NCBI GenBank assembly: GCA_963777625.1
Contig: CAVZRO010000033.1
Span: 1-64,000 of the forward strand
DNA from: DATDIC01 sp963777625
GTDB lineage: Bacteria; Pseudomonadota; Alphaproteobacteria; Acetobacterales; Acetobacteraceae
DNA: 64,000 nt
Direction of reading: 5' to 3'
The notes beneath the pieces were generated by a model. The model saw nothing but the letters and a program-made list of their open reading frames with translations. It did not search any database and was not told the DNA's origin. Numbering within the stretch: position 1 is the first letter of the stretch; each line of letters opens with the position of its first letter. Position numbers and translations under genes: made by a program. This document shows, piece after piece, positions 42,428 through 52,755 of this stretch.

Positions 42428-43783
42428 TCACGTCTTGTAGTACCGCGCCGCCTGGCGTGCCGCGAGCTTGGCTGCTGCTTCCGGCGTGGAATTGCCCGTG
42501 GCGACCGAAGCGAACATGTCCACCACGGTGTAGTTTGCCAGCACCGCGGTGGCGGCCGGCGAGATGGGGCCGGCGTAGCCATCGTAAAAGCTGGTGTCCA
42601 GACCGTCGGCGTATGGCCCCAGCTTGGGGTCCTCGGTCCAGAACTTCATCTTGGAGTAGGCTTTCAGCGACTCTGACCAGTAACCCAGGCAGTTGGACAG
42701 CCAGGGGCCGTATTGCGGCGCCTCCATCATGAAGCGCAGATACTCCTTGGCGGCGTTCGGATATTTGCTGTGCTTGAACAGCATCGCGTTCAGCACGGCG
42801 GATGACATCGGCGAACTCTTTGCCATTCCCTTGGGCACTTTCTGGTGGTTGGTGTCCGCGGCGATCGCGTTCAGCTTGGGGTCTGGAGAATTCTTCAGAA
42901 CGTAATAGATGGAAACACCATTGAAGGTCAGGCCGATATCGCCCGCCACGTAGGCTTTGTTGTTGCCGGAATCGTTCCAGGCGACCGTGCCCGGGATCAT
43001 GTATTTGTAGAGCTCCGCGACGTATTTCAGCGCGTCGATCGTGGGCTTGGAATCGAGCGCCACCTTGCCGTTCGGGTCGACCACCATGCCGCCGTGGGTC
43101 CACAGCGCCCATTCGCAGAAGCCGTTGGCGTCGCCGACCGCATGACCGATGGAGAAGCCGCACGGATGCCCGTTCTGTTTCAGCTTCTGGCAGAGCGTCA
43201 TGAACCCGTCGAGATCATTCGGGATATGGTCATAGCCCGCGTCTTTCACCCAGGACTCGCGATAGACCGTTGGACCGGTGCTGCCGCCGATCGGCAGCGC
43301 GATCCAGTCGGTGGTCTTCCACTTGCGTCCGACCAGCAGCGCAAGATCGAACCAGCCGCCATATTTCTGGCCGAGATAGTTGGCCAGATCATCCATCGGC
43401 ACCAGCTTTTCCATGTAGATGAATGGCGAGATGGAGAAGCCGACGACGATATCGGCACCGGCGCCGGTATTGGCGATGACTGCGGTCTGCGGCGCCAGAT
43501 CCTCCCACGAGATATAGCTGGTCTGCACTGGTATCCCGGTGGTCTGGGTGAATTTCTTGGTGTTGGCGTCCCACCAGGTCTGGTCGGGATCGACGAACTT
43601 GGCAGGCCGCACCAGCTTGAGGGAAGCGCCCTTCTCGATCTTGAAATCGGGCGGCTTGACGTCCGCCGTCGGCACATCGGCCCCTGGCGCGTTCTGCGCA
43701 CGGGCGCCGATTATCGGCAACCCCGAAGCGCCCAATGCGGCAGCGCCAAGCACAAGCGAGTCGCGCCGAGTGATCAACGTCAT
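42428..43783 (-). CDS. Extracellular solute-binding protein family 1, copy B
   Basis: A 451-residue paralogue of copy A with the same twin-arginine leader (MTLITRRDSLVLGAAALGAS, ending GARAQN). Long stretches are shared, for example KDAGYDHIPNDLDGFM versus KDAGYDRIPDKLDDFL, and SGNNKAYVAGDIGLTFNG. The changes cluster in surface and perhaps binding-site segments, so the ligand range may differ. The start follows GGAGGA at about ten bases. It lies 46 bases after the MalK-type ATPase. Confidence 0.92.
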   Translation of the reverse strand: MTLITRRDSLVLGAAALGASGLPIIGARAQNAPGADVPTADVKPPDFKIEKGASLKLVRPAKFVDPDQTWWDANTKKFTQTTGIPVQTSYISWEDLAPQTAVIANTGAGADIVVGFSISPFIYMEKLVPMDDLANYLGQKYGGWFDLALLVGRKWKTTDWIALPIGGSTGPTVYRESWVKDAGYDHIPNDLDGFMTLCQKLKQNGHPCGFSIGHAVGDANGFCEWALWTHGGMVVDPNGKVALDSKPTIDALKYVAELYKYMIPGTVAWNDSGNNKAYVAGDIGLTFNGVSIYYVLKNSPDPKLNAIAADTNHQKVPKGMAKSSPMSSAVLNAMLFKHSKYPNAAKEYLRFMMEAPQYGPWLSNCLGYWSESLKAYSKMKFWTEDPKLGPYADGLDTSFYDGYAGPISPAATAVLANYTVVDMFASVATGNSTPEAAAKLAARQAARYYKT

Positions 43784-43829
43784 CGTTTATGTTCCTCCGT
43801 GTATCAGGTGATGCAGATCCGAAAAACGT

Positions 43830-44894
<1,065 letters not shown>

Positions 44895-44932
44895 GCCTGG
44901 ACGTGTTCCTTGTTGGGTGCCCCCTCCCCCTG

Positions 44933-44955
44933 CCCCCCTCCCGCGGGGGAGGGGG
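44933..44955. repeat. C-rich inverted repeat
   Basis: CCCCCCTCCC and GGGGGAGGGGG form a strong hairpin in the 77-base gap between the ThDP enzyme and the ATPase gene. It resembles a common interspersed C/G-rich palindrome and lacks a T-run. It might slow transcription or translation within the operon. Confidence 0.5.
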
Positions 44956-44971
44956 AAAGATGCGTCGGGGG

Positions 44972-46600
44972 CTAGCCGAACTTCGAGACGCGTGTCTCTT
45001 TCGCGGTGATGAATTCGAGCAGAGCCGGCTTGCCAGCCTTGGTCTGCTCGATGCCACGCTGGATCGCCGCCTTGATCTGCGACGGATCGGTGATCCGCTC
45101 CCCGTAGCCGCCGAACGCCTTCGCCATGTCGGCGTAGTTGCCGGAGATATCGGTCGAGCGGTATTTCTTGGTGGAGATCGGCATCACCTTGAGCTCGATC
45201 GCCATCGAGTAGTTGTTCATCAGGCAGGACAGGATGGGGATGCGCTCGCGCACGGCGGTTTCAAAATCCATGCCGGTGAAACCGATCGCCGCGTCGCCCC
45301 AGAAATTGATGCAGAGCTTGTCGGGCTTCGCCAGCTTGGCGCCCATCGCCAGGCCGAGACCCATGCCGAGCTGGGTGGTCTTGCCCCAGCCGATATAGGA
45401 TAGCGGCTCGGTCGCCACCCAGAACGGAGATATCTGGTCGCGCGGGCTGCCGGCGTCGTGGGTGATGATGGTGTTCTTGATATCGACCGTGTGCATCAGC
45501 TCCCAGATCACGCGATACGGGCTGATCGGATTTTCGTTGGAGGTCAGCAGCGGCATCCACTCGGCCATGAAGCCCTCGCGGACTTCGGTGATTTCCTTGA
45601 CCACCGCCGATGCGTCGCGTGGGGAGCGGATGCTCTGCGACAGCTCGCCGATGAGAGCCTCGAGCGTCAGCGCCGCATCGCCGAGCAGCCCTGCCACGAT
45701 GGGCACGTCCTTGGCCAGATGATTGGGATCGATGGTCGTCTGGATGAACTTCTTGCCCTTGGGGAACTTGATCCCGAAGCTGGTTTCAGTGAATGAGCAA
45801 CCGATCCCGATGATCAGATCGGCGTGGCTGACGAAGTGATGCACGGTCTTGGGAATGGCGGCACCGCCGGAGCCGAGCGAAAGCGGGTGGTTTTCGGGGA
45901 AGGAACTCTTGCCACCCAGGCTGGTGGTGACCGGGGCGCCGAGCAGCTCGGCGAATTGTTTCAGTTGCGGCCAGGCCTGCGCCCAATGGATCCCTGTTCC
46001 GGCGTAGATGACCGGGCGCTTGGCAGCCAGGATGGCCTGCGCGGCCTTGCGCACGTCCTGCGGGTCCGGCACGGTGCGGGCCTTGATGGCCGGCGTGTAG
46101 TCGAGTTCACCGATCTCCTCGTTCCAGATATCGGTCGGCACTTCCACAATACACGGGCCGCCGCGGCCGTTGCGCAGGCGCGTGAAGGCGCGTCGCATCA
46201 CGTTGCTGACCTCGGCCGGCAGGGTGATCGGCTCGGCCGACTTGGCGATGCCGCGCATCTCGCGCACCGCGCTGTAGTTCGGGTCAATATGGGCGATGCG
46301 GCGGGCGAAACCCTGCGGTACCACCAGCAGCGGCACTGACTCGGCAAATGCCTGGGCGACGCCGCCATAAGCGTTCTCGGTGCCGGGGCCATGCTGCATG
46401 CAGAAGGCCCCGATCTTCTGGCCGGACGAGATGCGGGAGATCGCGTCAGCCATGTGCAGGCCGATCCGCTCCTGGCGGACCATGATCGGGCGGATGTCGG
46501 CAGCAGCCGCGAATTCGATCAGGTGATTCACCGGGTAGCCGCAGAGGATCTCGATCCCCTCACGTTTCATGATCTCCGCAATGGCCTCGCCTACCTTCAT
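44972..46600 (-). CDS. Thiamine diphosphate-requiring enzyme, acetolactate synthase-like
   Basis: A 542-residue ThDP enzyme with the three-domain layout of acetolactate synthase and 2-oxo acid decarboxylases. The cofactor-activating Glu44 is in IMVRQERIGLHMADA. The diphosphate motif is FWGDAAIGFTGMDFETAVRERIP and ends in CLMNN. ATG 46600 lies behind GGAGGGG. It is the first gene of the operon 46600-33853. In a sugar acid pathway it could decarboxylate or ligate a 2-oxo acid product, but its precise reaction is unknown. Confidence 0.9.
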   Translation of the reverse strand: MKVGEAIAEIMKREGIEILCGYPVNHLIEFAAAADIRPIMVRQERIGLHMADAISRISSGQKIGAFCMQHGPGTENAYGGVAQAFAESVPLLVVPQGFARRIAHIDPNYSAVREMRGIAKSAEPITLPAEVSNVMRRAFTRLRNGRGGPCIVEVPTDIWNEEIGELDYTPAIKARTVPDPQDVRKAAQAILAAKRPVIYAGTGIHWAQAWPQLKQFAELLGAPVTTSLGGKSSFPENHPLSLGSGGAAIPKTVHHFVSHADLIIGIGCSFTETSFGIKFPKGKKFIQTTIDPNHLAKDVPIVAGLLGDAALTLEALIGELSQSIRSPRDASAVVKEITEVREGFMAEWMPLLTSNENPISPYRVIWELMHTVDIKNTIITHDAGSPRDQISPFWVATEPLSYIGWGKTTQLGMGLGLAMGAKLAKPDKLCINFWGDAAIGFTGMDFETAVRERIPILSCLMNNYSMAIELKVMPISTKKYRSTDISGNYADMAKAFGGYGERITDPSQIKAAIQRGIEQTKAGKPALLEFITAKETRVSKFG

Positions 46601-46657
46601 TGTCCCCTCCGCACGCAGAAAACACTGGTCGTGCGACCCTACGGCTCCGCCAGAGGC

Positions 46658-46897
46658 ATGGCAACCGCGCGACATTTGGCCGCCGTTACAAAGAACGGCA
46701 CATCTGCTCTCGCACAGGACACCAACGGGCCGCTATGTTGCGTACTTGACCCGTTGCGGAAGGGTGGACCTGGCGCCTTGCTGGGCCGCCTCGCGCGCAA
46801 CGCAGAGATTGCTTACGCGCAAGTCGAGAGCGAGGTGCTGCGCGAACGGATTGCCGCTCTGGAAAGCCAACTGGCGCGTGCCTCGGTGGCCGCGTAG
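46658..46897 (+). CDS. Possible small helical protein
   Basis: A 79-residue frame whose C-terminal half (LLGRLARNAEIAYAQVESEV then LRERIAALESQLA) has clear coiled-coil spacing and good codon bias. The N-terminal half is less convincing. It diverges from the ThDP enzyme gene and converges on comF, in a 349-base gap that holds no other gene. No family is recognised and the start is uncertain. Confidence 0.35.
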   Translation: MATARHLAAVTKNGTSALAQDTNGPLCCVLDPLRKGGPGALLGRLARNAEIAYAQVESEVLRERIAALESQLARASVAA

Positions 46898-46949
46898 GGA
46901 TTATTGCGCGAGTGCCGAGCTCGGCCGTGGCGGCACGTCGCCTGAACTG

Positions 46950-47807
46950 TTACGCCAGCCTCGGGTCAGGCACCCGTGCGGCTGCCAGCACGTCCACGGT
47001 TGCGACGCCGGCTGCAAACAGCGCGGCGGCGCAGGTATTCGCGGTGGCCCCCGAGGTCATGACATCATCGATCAGCAGCGCCCGACGCCCGGCAAGCTGC
47101 GTGGCCCGGCGCGGTCGCGCTTCGATGGCGCCGGTCAGCTCGGCGGCGCGCTCCTCCGCCGATTTGCCGCCCAATGGGGCGGTGCCGCGTACCCGGCGCA
47201 GCGCGTCAGGCAGCACCGGCAGGCCCACGCGCGCGGCGATGAGGCGTGCCAGCAGCGCGGCCTGGTTGTAGCGCCGATGCCGCAGGCGGGCGGGATGGAC
47301 GGGGACCGGCACCAGCAGGTCGGCGGTCTGAAGCAGCGTGGCGCCGGCCCGGACCATGTGTGCGGCCAGCACGGCGGCAAGCTCCGTGCGGTCCGCATGC
47401 TTGAACGGCAGGATCAGCCGGCGCGCGGCGTCATCGTAACGCAGCGCGGCGCGCGCGCAGCCGAACAGCGGCGGCCGTTCGTGGCAGGACGGACATATCC
47501 GGTCCAGCCCCGCATGGCCGGCAGCGGCGAACGGAATGCCGCAGCGTCGGCAGCACGGGTCGCTGATGAAGCTGATGGCACGGAAGCAGTCCGCACATAG
47601 CAGCCCGTGCCGATCAACCGGCTGGTCGCAGCTCATGCAATGCGGTGGAAGCAGCAGGTTCAGTGCAAAGGCAAGCGGCGCACGACCGCGACCGAGCCAG
47701 TCCGGCCATGATTGCCGGAGGCGCGACCGAAGGTCGGGTATGGCCGCTGTGTGTGCGGTTTTCACCGGTCCTGAGTAGCCGGTTTCAAGCGTGCGCGTCC
47801 CCGACAC
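46950..47807 (-). CDS. ComF family phosphoribosyltransferase-like protein
   Basis: A 285-residue protein. The N-terminus carries two zinc-ribbon-like Cys sets (Cys57, 60, 71 and 74, and Cys86, 89, 105 and 108). The C-terminus is a type I PRTase fold with the PRPP loop ALLIDDVMTSGAT. ComF is needed for DNA uptake in naturally competent bacteria; in others its role is unclear. Start GTG 47807 lies within the end of the rhodanese gene (23-base overlap). Its own N-terminal 35 residues are poorly conserved-looking. Confidence 0.92.
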   Translation of the reverse strand: MSGTRTLETGYSGPVKTAHTAAIPDLRSRLRQSWPDWLGRGRAPLAFALNLLLPPHCMSCDQPVDRHGLLCADCFRAISFISDPCCRRCGIPFAAAGHAGLDRICPSCHERPPLFGCARAALRYDDAARRLILPFKHADRTELAAVLAAHMVRAGATLLQTADLLVPVPVHPARLRHRRYNQAALLARLIAARVGLPVLPDALRRVRGTAPLGGKSAEERAAELTGAIEARPRRATQLAGRRALLIDDVMTSGATANTCAAALFAAGVATVDVLAAARVPDPRLA

Positions 47808-49380
47808 CGAAATGCACCGTTCCGTCGCGGGCGATCTCGTTCACCAGATCGATCTCCCAGGTGAGATAGGCGCGCATGGCTTCCTCGATGCCCGAATTGC
47901 GGTCGTAGGCACGGAGATTGACATCGACACAGGCCTCGTCAGGCGGGGTAGTGCGGTCCTTCACCAGCGGCCGTCCGAAGGCGTGCCATGCACCGGTGCC
48001 CCCTTCCAGAGCGAGCACGTCGCCGCGCGTGACGCCGCGCAGCTCCGCGACCGAGAGGCGCGCCAGCATGCCGTCCTGGGATGTGGCCACCACGTGGCGG
48101 GCCCCCCCGAGAACCGGCGCCAGCGCGTCCAGGCGGCTGCGAATGCCCCAATGCGCGCCCGGAATATGTCCGTCGCGGTATTCGAGGCTGCGGGCAACAT
48201 CAACCACCACGGTGTGATCGCCGGAGTCGAGAAGCTCGGTGAGGTGGGGGACGTCGATGGTGGGGACGGCGGCGGCGAACTCCGCGATCGGAGCAAGTGC
48301 AACGCCGGAGCCGCGCACTTCTTCCAGGCCGCCCTCCACGACGAACACGTCGCGGTGCCCCATCTGGCGCAGCCAGGCAGCGGCCATGCGGGCGCGCACG
48401 CCGGTATCGTCCAGCAGCACGATCCGCGCGTTGCGGACGGCGATCCATTGGTCGGTGGCCTGCACGAGCTGTCCGCCCGGAGCGTTGCGGCTGCCGGGGC
48501 GATGGCCAGTGCGGAATTCGGCGGGATCGCGGACATCCAGCAAGTAAATGGTGCGGGCGTGATCTTCCTCGAAGCGGGCCAGATCGAGCGCACCGATCAC
48601 GCCTACGCCGGAGGATTCGGCGAAGGAGCTAGCGCGTTGCAGGGCGAGCGCGGCGGTGCGCGGCGTCCCGGGCGAGAAGGACTCAGTTCGGCCGCGGTCG
48701 CAGTGCAGGCCGGCGAGTTCCCATCCCATGGTGCCGTTGCGCAGGGCGACGACGTTGTTCGGGATGCCGGCGCGGCGCAGGCTTTCGGCGCCGAGAATGC
48801 TGCGCGTGCGACCGGCGCAGTTGACCACCACGAGCGTCTTCGGGTCCGGGGCAAGATCGCCGATGCGATAGACCAGTTCGCCGCCGGGCACGCTAACACC
48901 CGAAGGGATCGACATGCGCACGAATTCCTCGTGCGTCCGGCTGTCGAGCACCACCATATCGCGCCCGGAATCGAGCCAGGATTTCAACTGCGGCGGGTCA
49001 ACGCTGTCAGTACCGTAATGATGCTCGACCCATTCGCCGAACGCCTTGGAGGGTACGTTGATGCCACTGAACAGCACATTGCCGGCGGCAGCCCAGGCGT
49101 GGGTGCCACCGTCGAGCACCGCAACATCGGTGCAGCCGTCGGCCTCCAGCCAAGCGGCAAGGCGTTCCGCCAGGCCGCTTCCATCATCCATGCAAACGAT
49201 CCGAACGGTGATCCGCGGCAGCAATGCGCGAGCGCGGATTTCACGCCGAGAGAGTGGACAGGGAACCGCCCAGAACGGGTGAGCGGTGCCGAACTCGCCC
49301 TCTTCCCGTGCGTCGAGCAACGCGATCTCCTGGCCGTCCATCAGGGAGTTGCGCAGGGTGGCGGCATCGATCCGCTTCAT
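47785..49380 (-). CDS. Four-domain rhodanese-like protein
   Basis: A 531-residue cytosolic protein made of four rhodanese folds in tandem. Active-site Cys is seen in domain 1 (Cys63, RIVCMDDGS) and domain 2 (Cys188, VVNCAGRTRS). In domain 3 the position holds Asp (VLLDDTGVRA, about 324) and in domain 4 Ser (VATSQDGML, Ser434), so the last two are inactive. A C-terminal helical extension of about 70 residues follows. It probably handles persulfide sulfur transfer, with domains 3-4 structural or regulatory. It overlaps comF by 23 bases. Confidence 0.88.
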   Translation of the reverse strand: MKRIDAATLRNSLMDGQEIALLDAREEGEFGTAHPFWAVPCPLSRREIRARALLPRITVRIVCMDDGSGLAERLAAWLEADGCTDVAVLDGGTHAWAAAGNVLFSGINVPSKAFGEWVEHHYGTDSVDPPQLKSWLDSGRDMVVLDSRTHEEFVRMSIPSGVSVPGGELVYRIGDLAPDPKTLVVVNCAGRTRSILGAESLRRAGIPNNVVALRNGTMGWELAGLHCDRGRTESFSPGTPRTAALALQRASSFAESSGVGVIGALDLARFEEDHARTIYLLDVRDPAEFRTGHRPGSRNAPGGQLVQATDQWIAVRNARIVLLDDTGVRARMAAAWLRQMGHRDVFVVEGGLEEVRGSGVALAPIAEFAAAVPTIDVPHLTELLDSGDHTVVVDVARSLEYRDGHIPGAHWGIRSRLDALAPVLGGARHVVATSQDGMLARLSVAELRGVTRGDVLALEGGTGAWHAFGRPLVKDRTTPPDEACVDVNLRAYDRNSGIEEAMRAYLTWEIDLVNEIARDGTVHFGVGDAHA

Positions 49381-49731
49381 CGACTTAGGACCTCCCGGCC
49401 GGAAAACAGCCGGTACTCTACACCCAACCTATCTCTGCCGCTTACGGAATATGTCCTTGCGAACAGCGCAGCGGCCGGGACTGGCGCGCGAGAGACTTTC
49501 GGCCGCTCCGCTTCATGCACCGAGTTCCCTCGCAGCGGGGGGCGCAGCGGGGGGGCGGTGAGGTCAGGCGTCTTAAACTCGATCAAGTGATCACCAGGAT
49601 TGTACCAGAATTCCACTATCGGCGAGAATCTGCCGGGACGCCACAATGTCGGGGCCGTGGTTCGCTGAAATTCGTGAACGCTGCGTTTCCGCCGGCATCA
49701 TACAATGATCTGTTAATTCATTCGGCGTCCA
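49381..49731. other. Intergenic region between divergent genes
   Basis: A 351-base gap between the rhodanese gene and the outer-membrane gene. No gene with coding character is seen. The half near 49681-49731 is AT-richer and probably holds the promoter of the outer-membrane protein. No clear sigma-70 pair or operator can be assigned. Confidence 0.4.
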
Positions 49732-51030
49732 ATGCCCTGCATGGACGCCAAAACGCGCCCGCTCGGCTGGAGCCTGCTGGTTGCTGGCATAATCACCGGA
49801 TCCAGCACGGTGCAGGCCCAGGACCTATCGTCCTATTTTCCGCAAGGTGTCCCAGGCTATGACGTGCCTGGCCCGAAGGTTCTGGCGCGTCCGCGGCCGT
49901 TATATGACCCGAGCGGGGTGCGCGCCGGGGACTTCCTGCTGTATCCGCGCCTCGACCTGGGTGTTGGTTACGACAGCAATGTTTTTGGCGGCAACCCGGC
50001 GCAAGGGAGTTGGCTGCTCGGCACTCATGGATCAGTGCTGGCCACCTCCGACTGGTCGCGCGACAGCCTTGGCGCGTACGTCGGCATCGATAATCACCGC
50101 GCGCTCAATCTTCCGAGCCAAAGCCGCACCGACTGGACGGGTTCAGTCGGGGGAACGCTCGATGTGGGGCGGGATCGGCTGACGCTGGCAGCGGCCCATT
50201 TGTCGCTGCACCAGGACCGCACGTCGATCGACGCGCTGCCGACGGACCAGCCGGTTGCTTACCAGGTGAACGATTTCCGGACCAACTTCGTGCATACGTT
50301 CGATCGGTTGTCGGTGACGCCGAGCCTGGAGGCTTCCAGCTACCGGTTCGGATCCGCGACCATCCTTGGCGTGCCGACCCCGCAGAGCGACCGCGATCGC
50401 AACGTGCTGCAGGGTGGCTTTGCCGCAAGCTACGAAGTTGCGCCCGAGCGGGCGGTGATGGTCGTGGTACGCGGGTTGGGGTCGATCTACACCGCGCCGC
50501 AGCCGGGCGCGCCGACACGCAATTCCAACGGGGTGGTTGCGCTCAGCGGGATCAATTACGGCAACGCCAATTGGGGGTTGCGGCTGCTGGGCGGCTGGGA
50601 GCAGCGCAATTTCCAGGCGCCGCAATACCAATCGCATGGCGCAGCCGTGGCAGAGATGGATGCGAACTGGTCGCCTTCGGGGCTGACCACCATCACCGGC
50701 ACGCTGACGCGCAGCATCGAGGACGCAGCGCAGGAAGGTGTCGCCGGATACACGTACACCAGCGCGCGGCTGGAGATCGATCACGAGTATCTGCGGAACG
50801 TGCTGCTGCACGGCGGTGCCGGCGTGCAGCGCGCTGACTTCCTGCAAGGCGGCGGTGCGCAGACATCGTATTCGGTCGCCGCCGGTGTGACGTGGCTGAT
50901 GAATCGGCGGATGCGGATTTCAGCCACCGAGGCGTTCACGGACCTGCGCAGCACGCAGGGTCAGCCTGCCTCCTTGGGCGGAAGTTACGTCCGCACCGTT
51001 ACATTATTGACATTAGGATTGGGATTGTGA
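49732..51030 (+). CDS. Outer-membrane beta-barrel protein
   Basis: A 432-residue secreted protein. A signal peptide (LLVAGIITGSSTVQA, about residues 14-28) precedes alternating beta-strand segments across the rest, such as YPRLDLGVGYDSNVFGG, AAHLSLHQDRTS and a final aromatic-poor strand TVTLLTLGLGL. The pattern fits the beta-barrel 2 group often linked to polysaccharide export. ATG 49732 or the Met at 49741 may be the start. Its TGA overlaps the ATG of a WecG-type glycosyltransferase gene by one base, so the two are coupled. Confidence 0.82.
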   Translation: MPCMDAKTRPLGWSLLVAGIITGSSTVQAQDLSSYFPQGVPGYDVPGPKVLARPRPLYDPSGVRAGDFLLYPRLDLGVGYDSNVFGGNPAQGSWLLGTHGSVLATSDWSRDSLGAYVGIDNHRALNLPSQSRTDWTGSVGGTLDVGRDRLTLAAAHLSLHQDRTSIDALPTDQPVAYQVNDFRTNFVHTFDRLSVTPSLEASSYRFGSATILGVPTPQSDRDRNVLQGGFAASYEVAPERAVMVVVRGLGSIYTAPQPGAPTRNSNGVVALSGINYGNANWGLRLLGGWEQRNFQAPQYQSHGAAVAEMDANWSPSGLTTITGTLTRSIEDAAQEGVAGYTYTSARLEIDHEYLRNVLLHGGAGVQRADFLQGGGAQTSYSVAAGVTWLMNRRMRISATEAFTDLRSTQGQPASLGGSYVRTVTLLTLGLGL

Positions 51031-51782
51031 TGCAAACGGTGCCGTTACTGGGACTGAGGTTCGCCGATTTTGCGCCCGAGGAGGCGGTGGAATGGGCGCT
51101 GGCGCGTCCGCCAGGGGCGCCGTTCGAGTATGTGGTTACGCCGAATGCCGACCATCTGGTGCGGCTGGCTCGCGAGCCGGCGCTGAAGTCGATCTATCAG
51201 CAGGCGGTACTGCGGCTGCTCGACTCGCGGGTGGTCGCGCGTGCCGCCCGTGCCTTTGGCCTGGCTGCACCACGGGTGGTGACAGGAAGCGATCTGACCA
51301 AGCTGCTGATCCGAAAGCTGCCGGCAAACGAGAGCGTCACCATCGTCGGGCTGCGCCCGGCCTGGGAAAGCCGGCTGCGGCAGCAGACCGGGCTGGCCAC
51401 GGTCTGGCATCATGATCCGCCGAAAGGGTTCGAGCACGATGCCGCCGCGCTGGCCGAGGCGGTTCGGTTCGTGATCGATCATCCGTCGCGGTTCATACTG
51501 CTAGCGGTCGGATCGCCGCGGCAGGAGAGGCTGGCAGCCGCGATTGCCGCAAGCGGACAGGCGACAGGATTGGGCCTGTGCGTCGGCGCCAGCCTGGAGT
51601 TCCTGGCGGGCGTCGTTCCAAGAGCTCCACAATGGGTGCAGACGGCGGGACTGGAGTGGCTGCACCGCCTGCTGCGCGATCCGCGGCGACTGGCATCGCG
51701 CTACCTGCTGCGCGACCCGGCAATTTTTCCACTGCTGTTGCGGGAGCGGGCCGGGCAGACAGGAAGCATGGCGTTGCGATAG
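51030..51782 (+). CDS. WecG/TagA/CpsF family glycosyltransferase (GT26)
   Basis: A 250-residue glycosyltransferase. Family motifs are VVTPNADHLVRLAREP, LLDSRVV, RVVTGSDLTKLL and ILLAVGSPRQERLA. These proteins transfer a sugar (such as ManNAc-type residues) from a nucleotide donor to a lipid-linked acceptor in exopolysaccharide or O-antigen assembly. ATG 51030 overlaps the upstream stop. The coupling to an outer-membrane barrel suggests a surface polysaccharide function. No other polysaccharide genes are near. Confidence 0.87.
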   Translation: MQTVPLLGLRFADFAPEEAVEWALARPPGAPFEYVVTPNADHLVRLAREPALKSIYQQAVLRLLDSRVVARAARAFGLAAPRVVTGSDLTKLLIRKLPANESVTIVGLRPAWESRLRQQTGLATVWHHDPPKGFEHDAAALAEAVRFVIDHPSRFILLAVGSPRQERLAAAIAASGQATGLGLCVGASLEFLAGVVPRAPQWVQTAGLEWLHRLLRDPRRLASRYLLRDPAIFPLLLRERAGQTGSMALR

Positions 51783-51821
51783 CGCTTGCCGTGGATGGTT
51801 CGACCTCAACCTGAGTGCGGC

Positions 51822-52721
51822 TCAGCGATCGACCGCGCCGCCGCCACCCTCCATCGGCAGGCTGGGGTCGAGCGCCCATTCCGACATGGACGCATCGTAC
51901 AGCCGGACATTGTCGTGGCCGAGCATCACCAATGCCAGCGCATCGGCGCTCGCGGCGATGCCGCCACCGCAGTAGACGAGGACCTCGCGGTCCAATGCCC
52001 CGGCGGCGGTGAATTTCGTCCGCAATTCGGCCGGCGTCCGCATTGCGTTGGTAGCAGGATCAACCAGATGCGCCGCCGGCACATTCACGCTGCCGGCGAT
52101 ATGGCCCGGTCGTCCGAAACTGATCCCACCCGTGCCGGCATGCTGTTCCGGCATCAGGGCGTTAATGGTGCAAACCGATGTATTGCCGATCGCGGTCTTC
52201 ATTATGTGCTTGTCTACCATCAGCGGGCGCTGCTCGCGCACCGCGAAGCGCGCGGCTACCGGTGCCGGCGCCGAGCCGGTCTCCACCGGACAATTCTCGC
52301 GCTGCCACTTCTGAAATCCCCCGTCCAGTACCGCCGCATTGTCGAAGCCGAAAACACGCAGCATCCACCACACCCGCGTTGCCCACCACAGCGTGGTGGC
52401 GCTGTAGAGAATCACCCGGCTGTGTTCGCCAACGCCCAAGCGTCCCATCGCCGCGGCGAAATGCTCGGCCGATGGCAGCATGAAGCGATAGGGTTGACTC
52501 CGGTCTGACAGATCGTTGTGCAGATCGGCGAACTGCGCGCCGGGAATATGGGCTTTTTCAAAACCCTCACGCCCGGGTACGACCTGATAGGTGATTTTCG
52601 GATCCGGGATCAGGTGCACGCTGCAATCGAGCACCCGCAGATCAGGATCACCAAGATGCGCTTCCAGCCAGCCGGTCTGCACGAGATACTGCGGATGCAC
52701 GAAGCCCTCGGTATCTGTCAT
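51822..52721 (-). CDS. Sulfurtransferase, SseA/thiosulfate sulfurtransferase type
   Basis: A 299-residue two-domain rhodanese. Domain 1 (about 10-145) lacks the active Cys; domain 2 carries it as Cys251 in YCGGGIAAS. SseA-type enzymes use 3-mercaptopyruvate or thiosulfate as sulfur donor. The active loop here (CGGGIA) differs from the CGSGVTA of SseA, so the donor is uncertain. ATG 52721 gives MTDTEGFVHPQYLVQTGWLE, a typical start. It converges on the glycosyltransferase gene and diverges from the Rossmann gene. Confidence 0.9.
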   Translation of the reverse strand: MTDTEGFVHPQYLVQTGWLEAHLGDPDLRVLDCSVHLIPDPKITYQVVPGREGFEKAHIPGAQFADLHNDLSDRSQPYRFMLPSAEHFAAAMGRLGVGEHSRVILYSATTLWWATRVWWMLRVFGFDNAAVLDGGFQKWQRENCPVETGSAPAPVAARFAVREQRPLMVDKHIMKTAIGNTSVCTINALMPEQHAGTGGISFGRPGHIAGSVNVPAAHLVDPATNAMRTPAELRTKFTAAGALDREVLVYCGGGIAASADALALVMLGHDNVRLYDASMSEWALDPSLPMEGGGGAVDR

Positions 52722-52755
52722 GATGTCCTCCGTTAACGGTCAGGAAAGCTGAACG

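Noticed and set aside
49377..49646. 89-residue minus-strand frame upstream of the rhodanese gene
   Set aside because: Low coding character and overlap with the probable promoter region.
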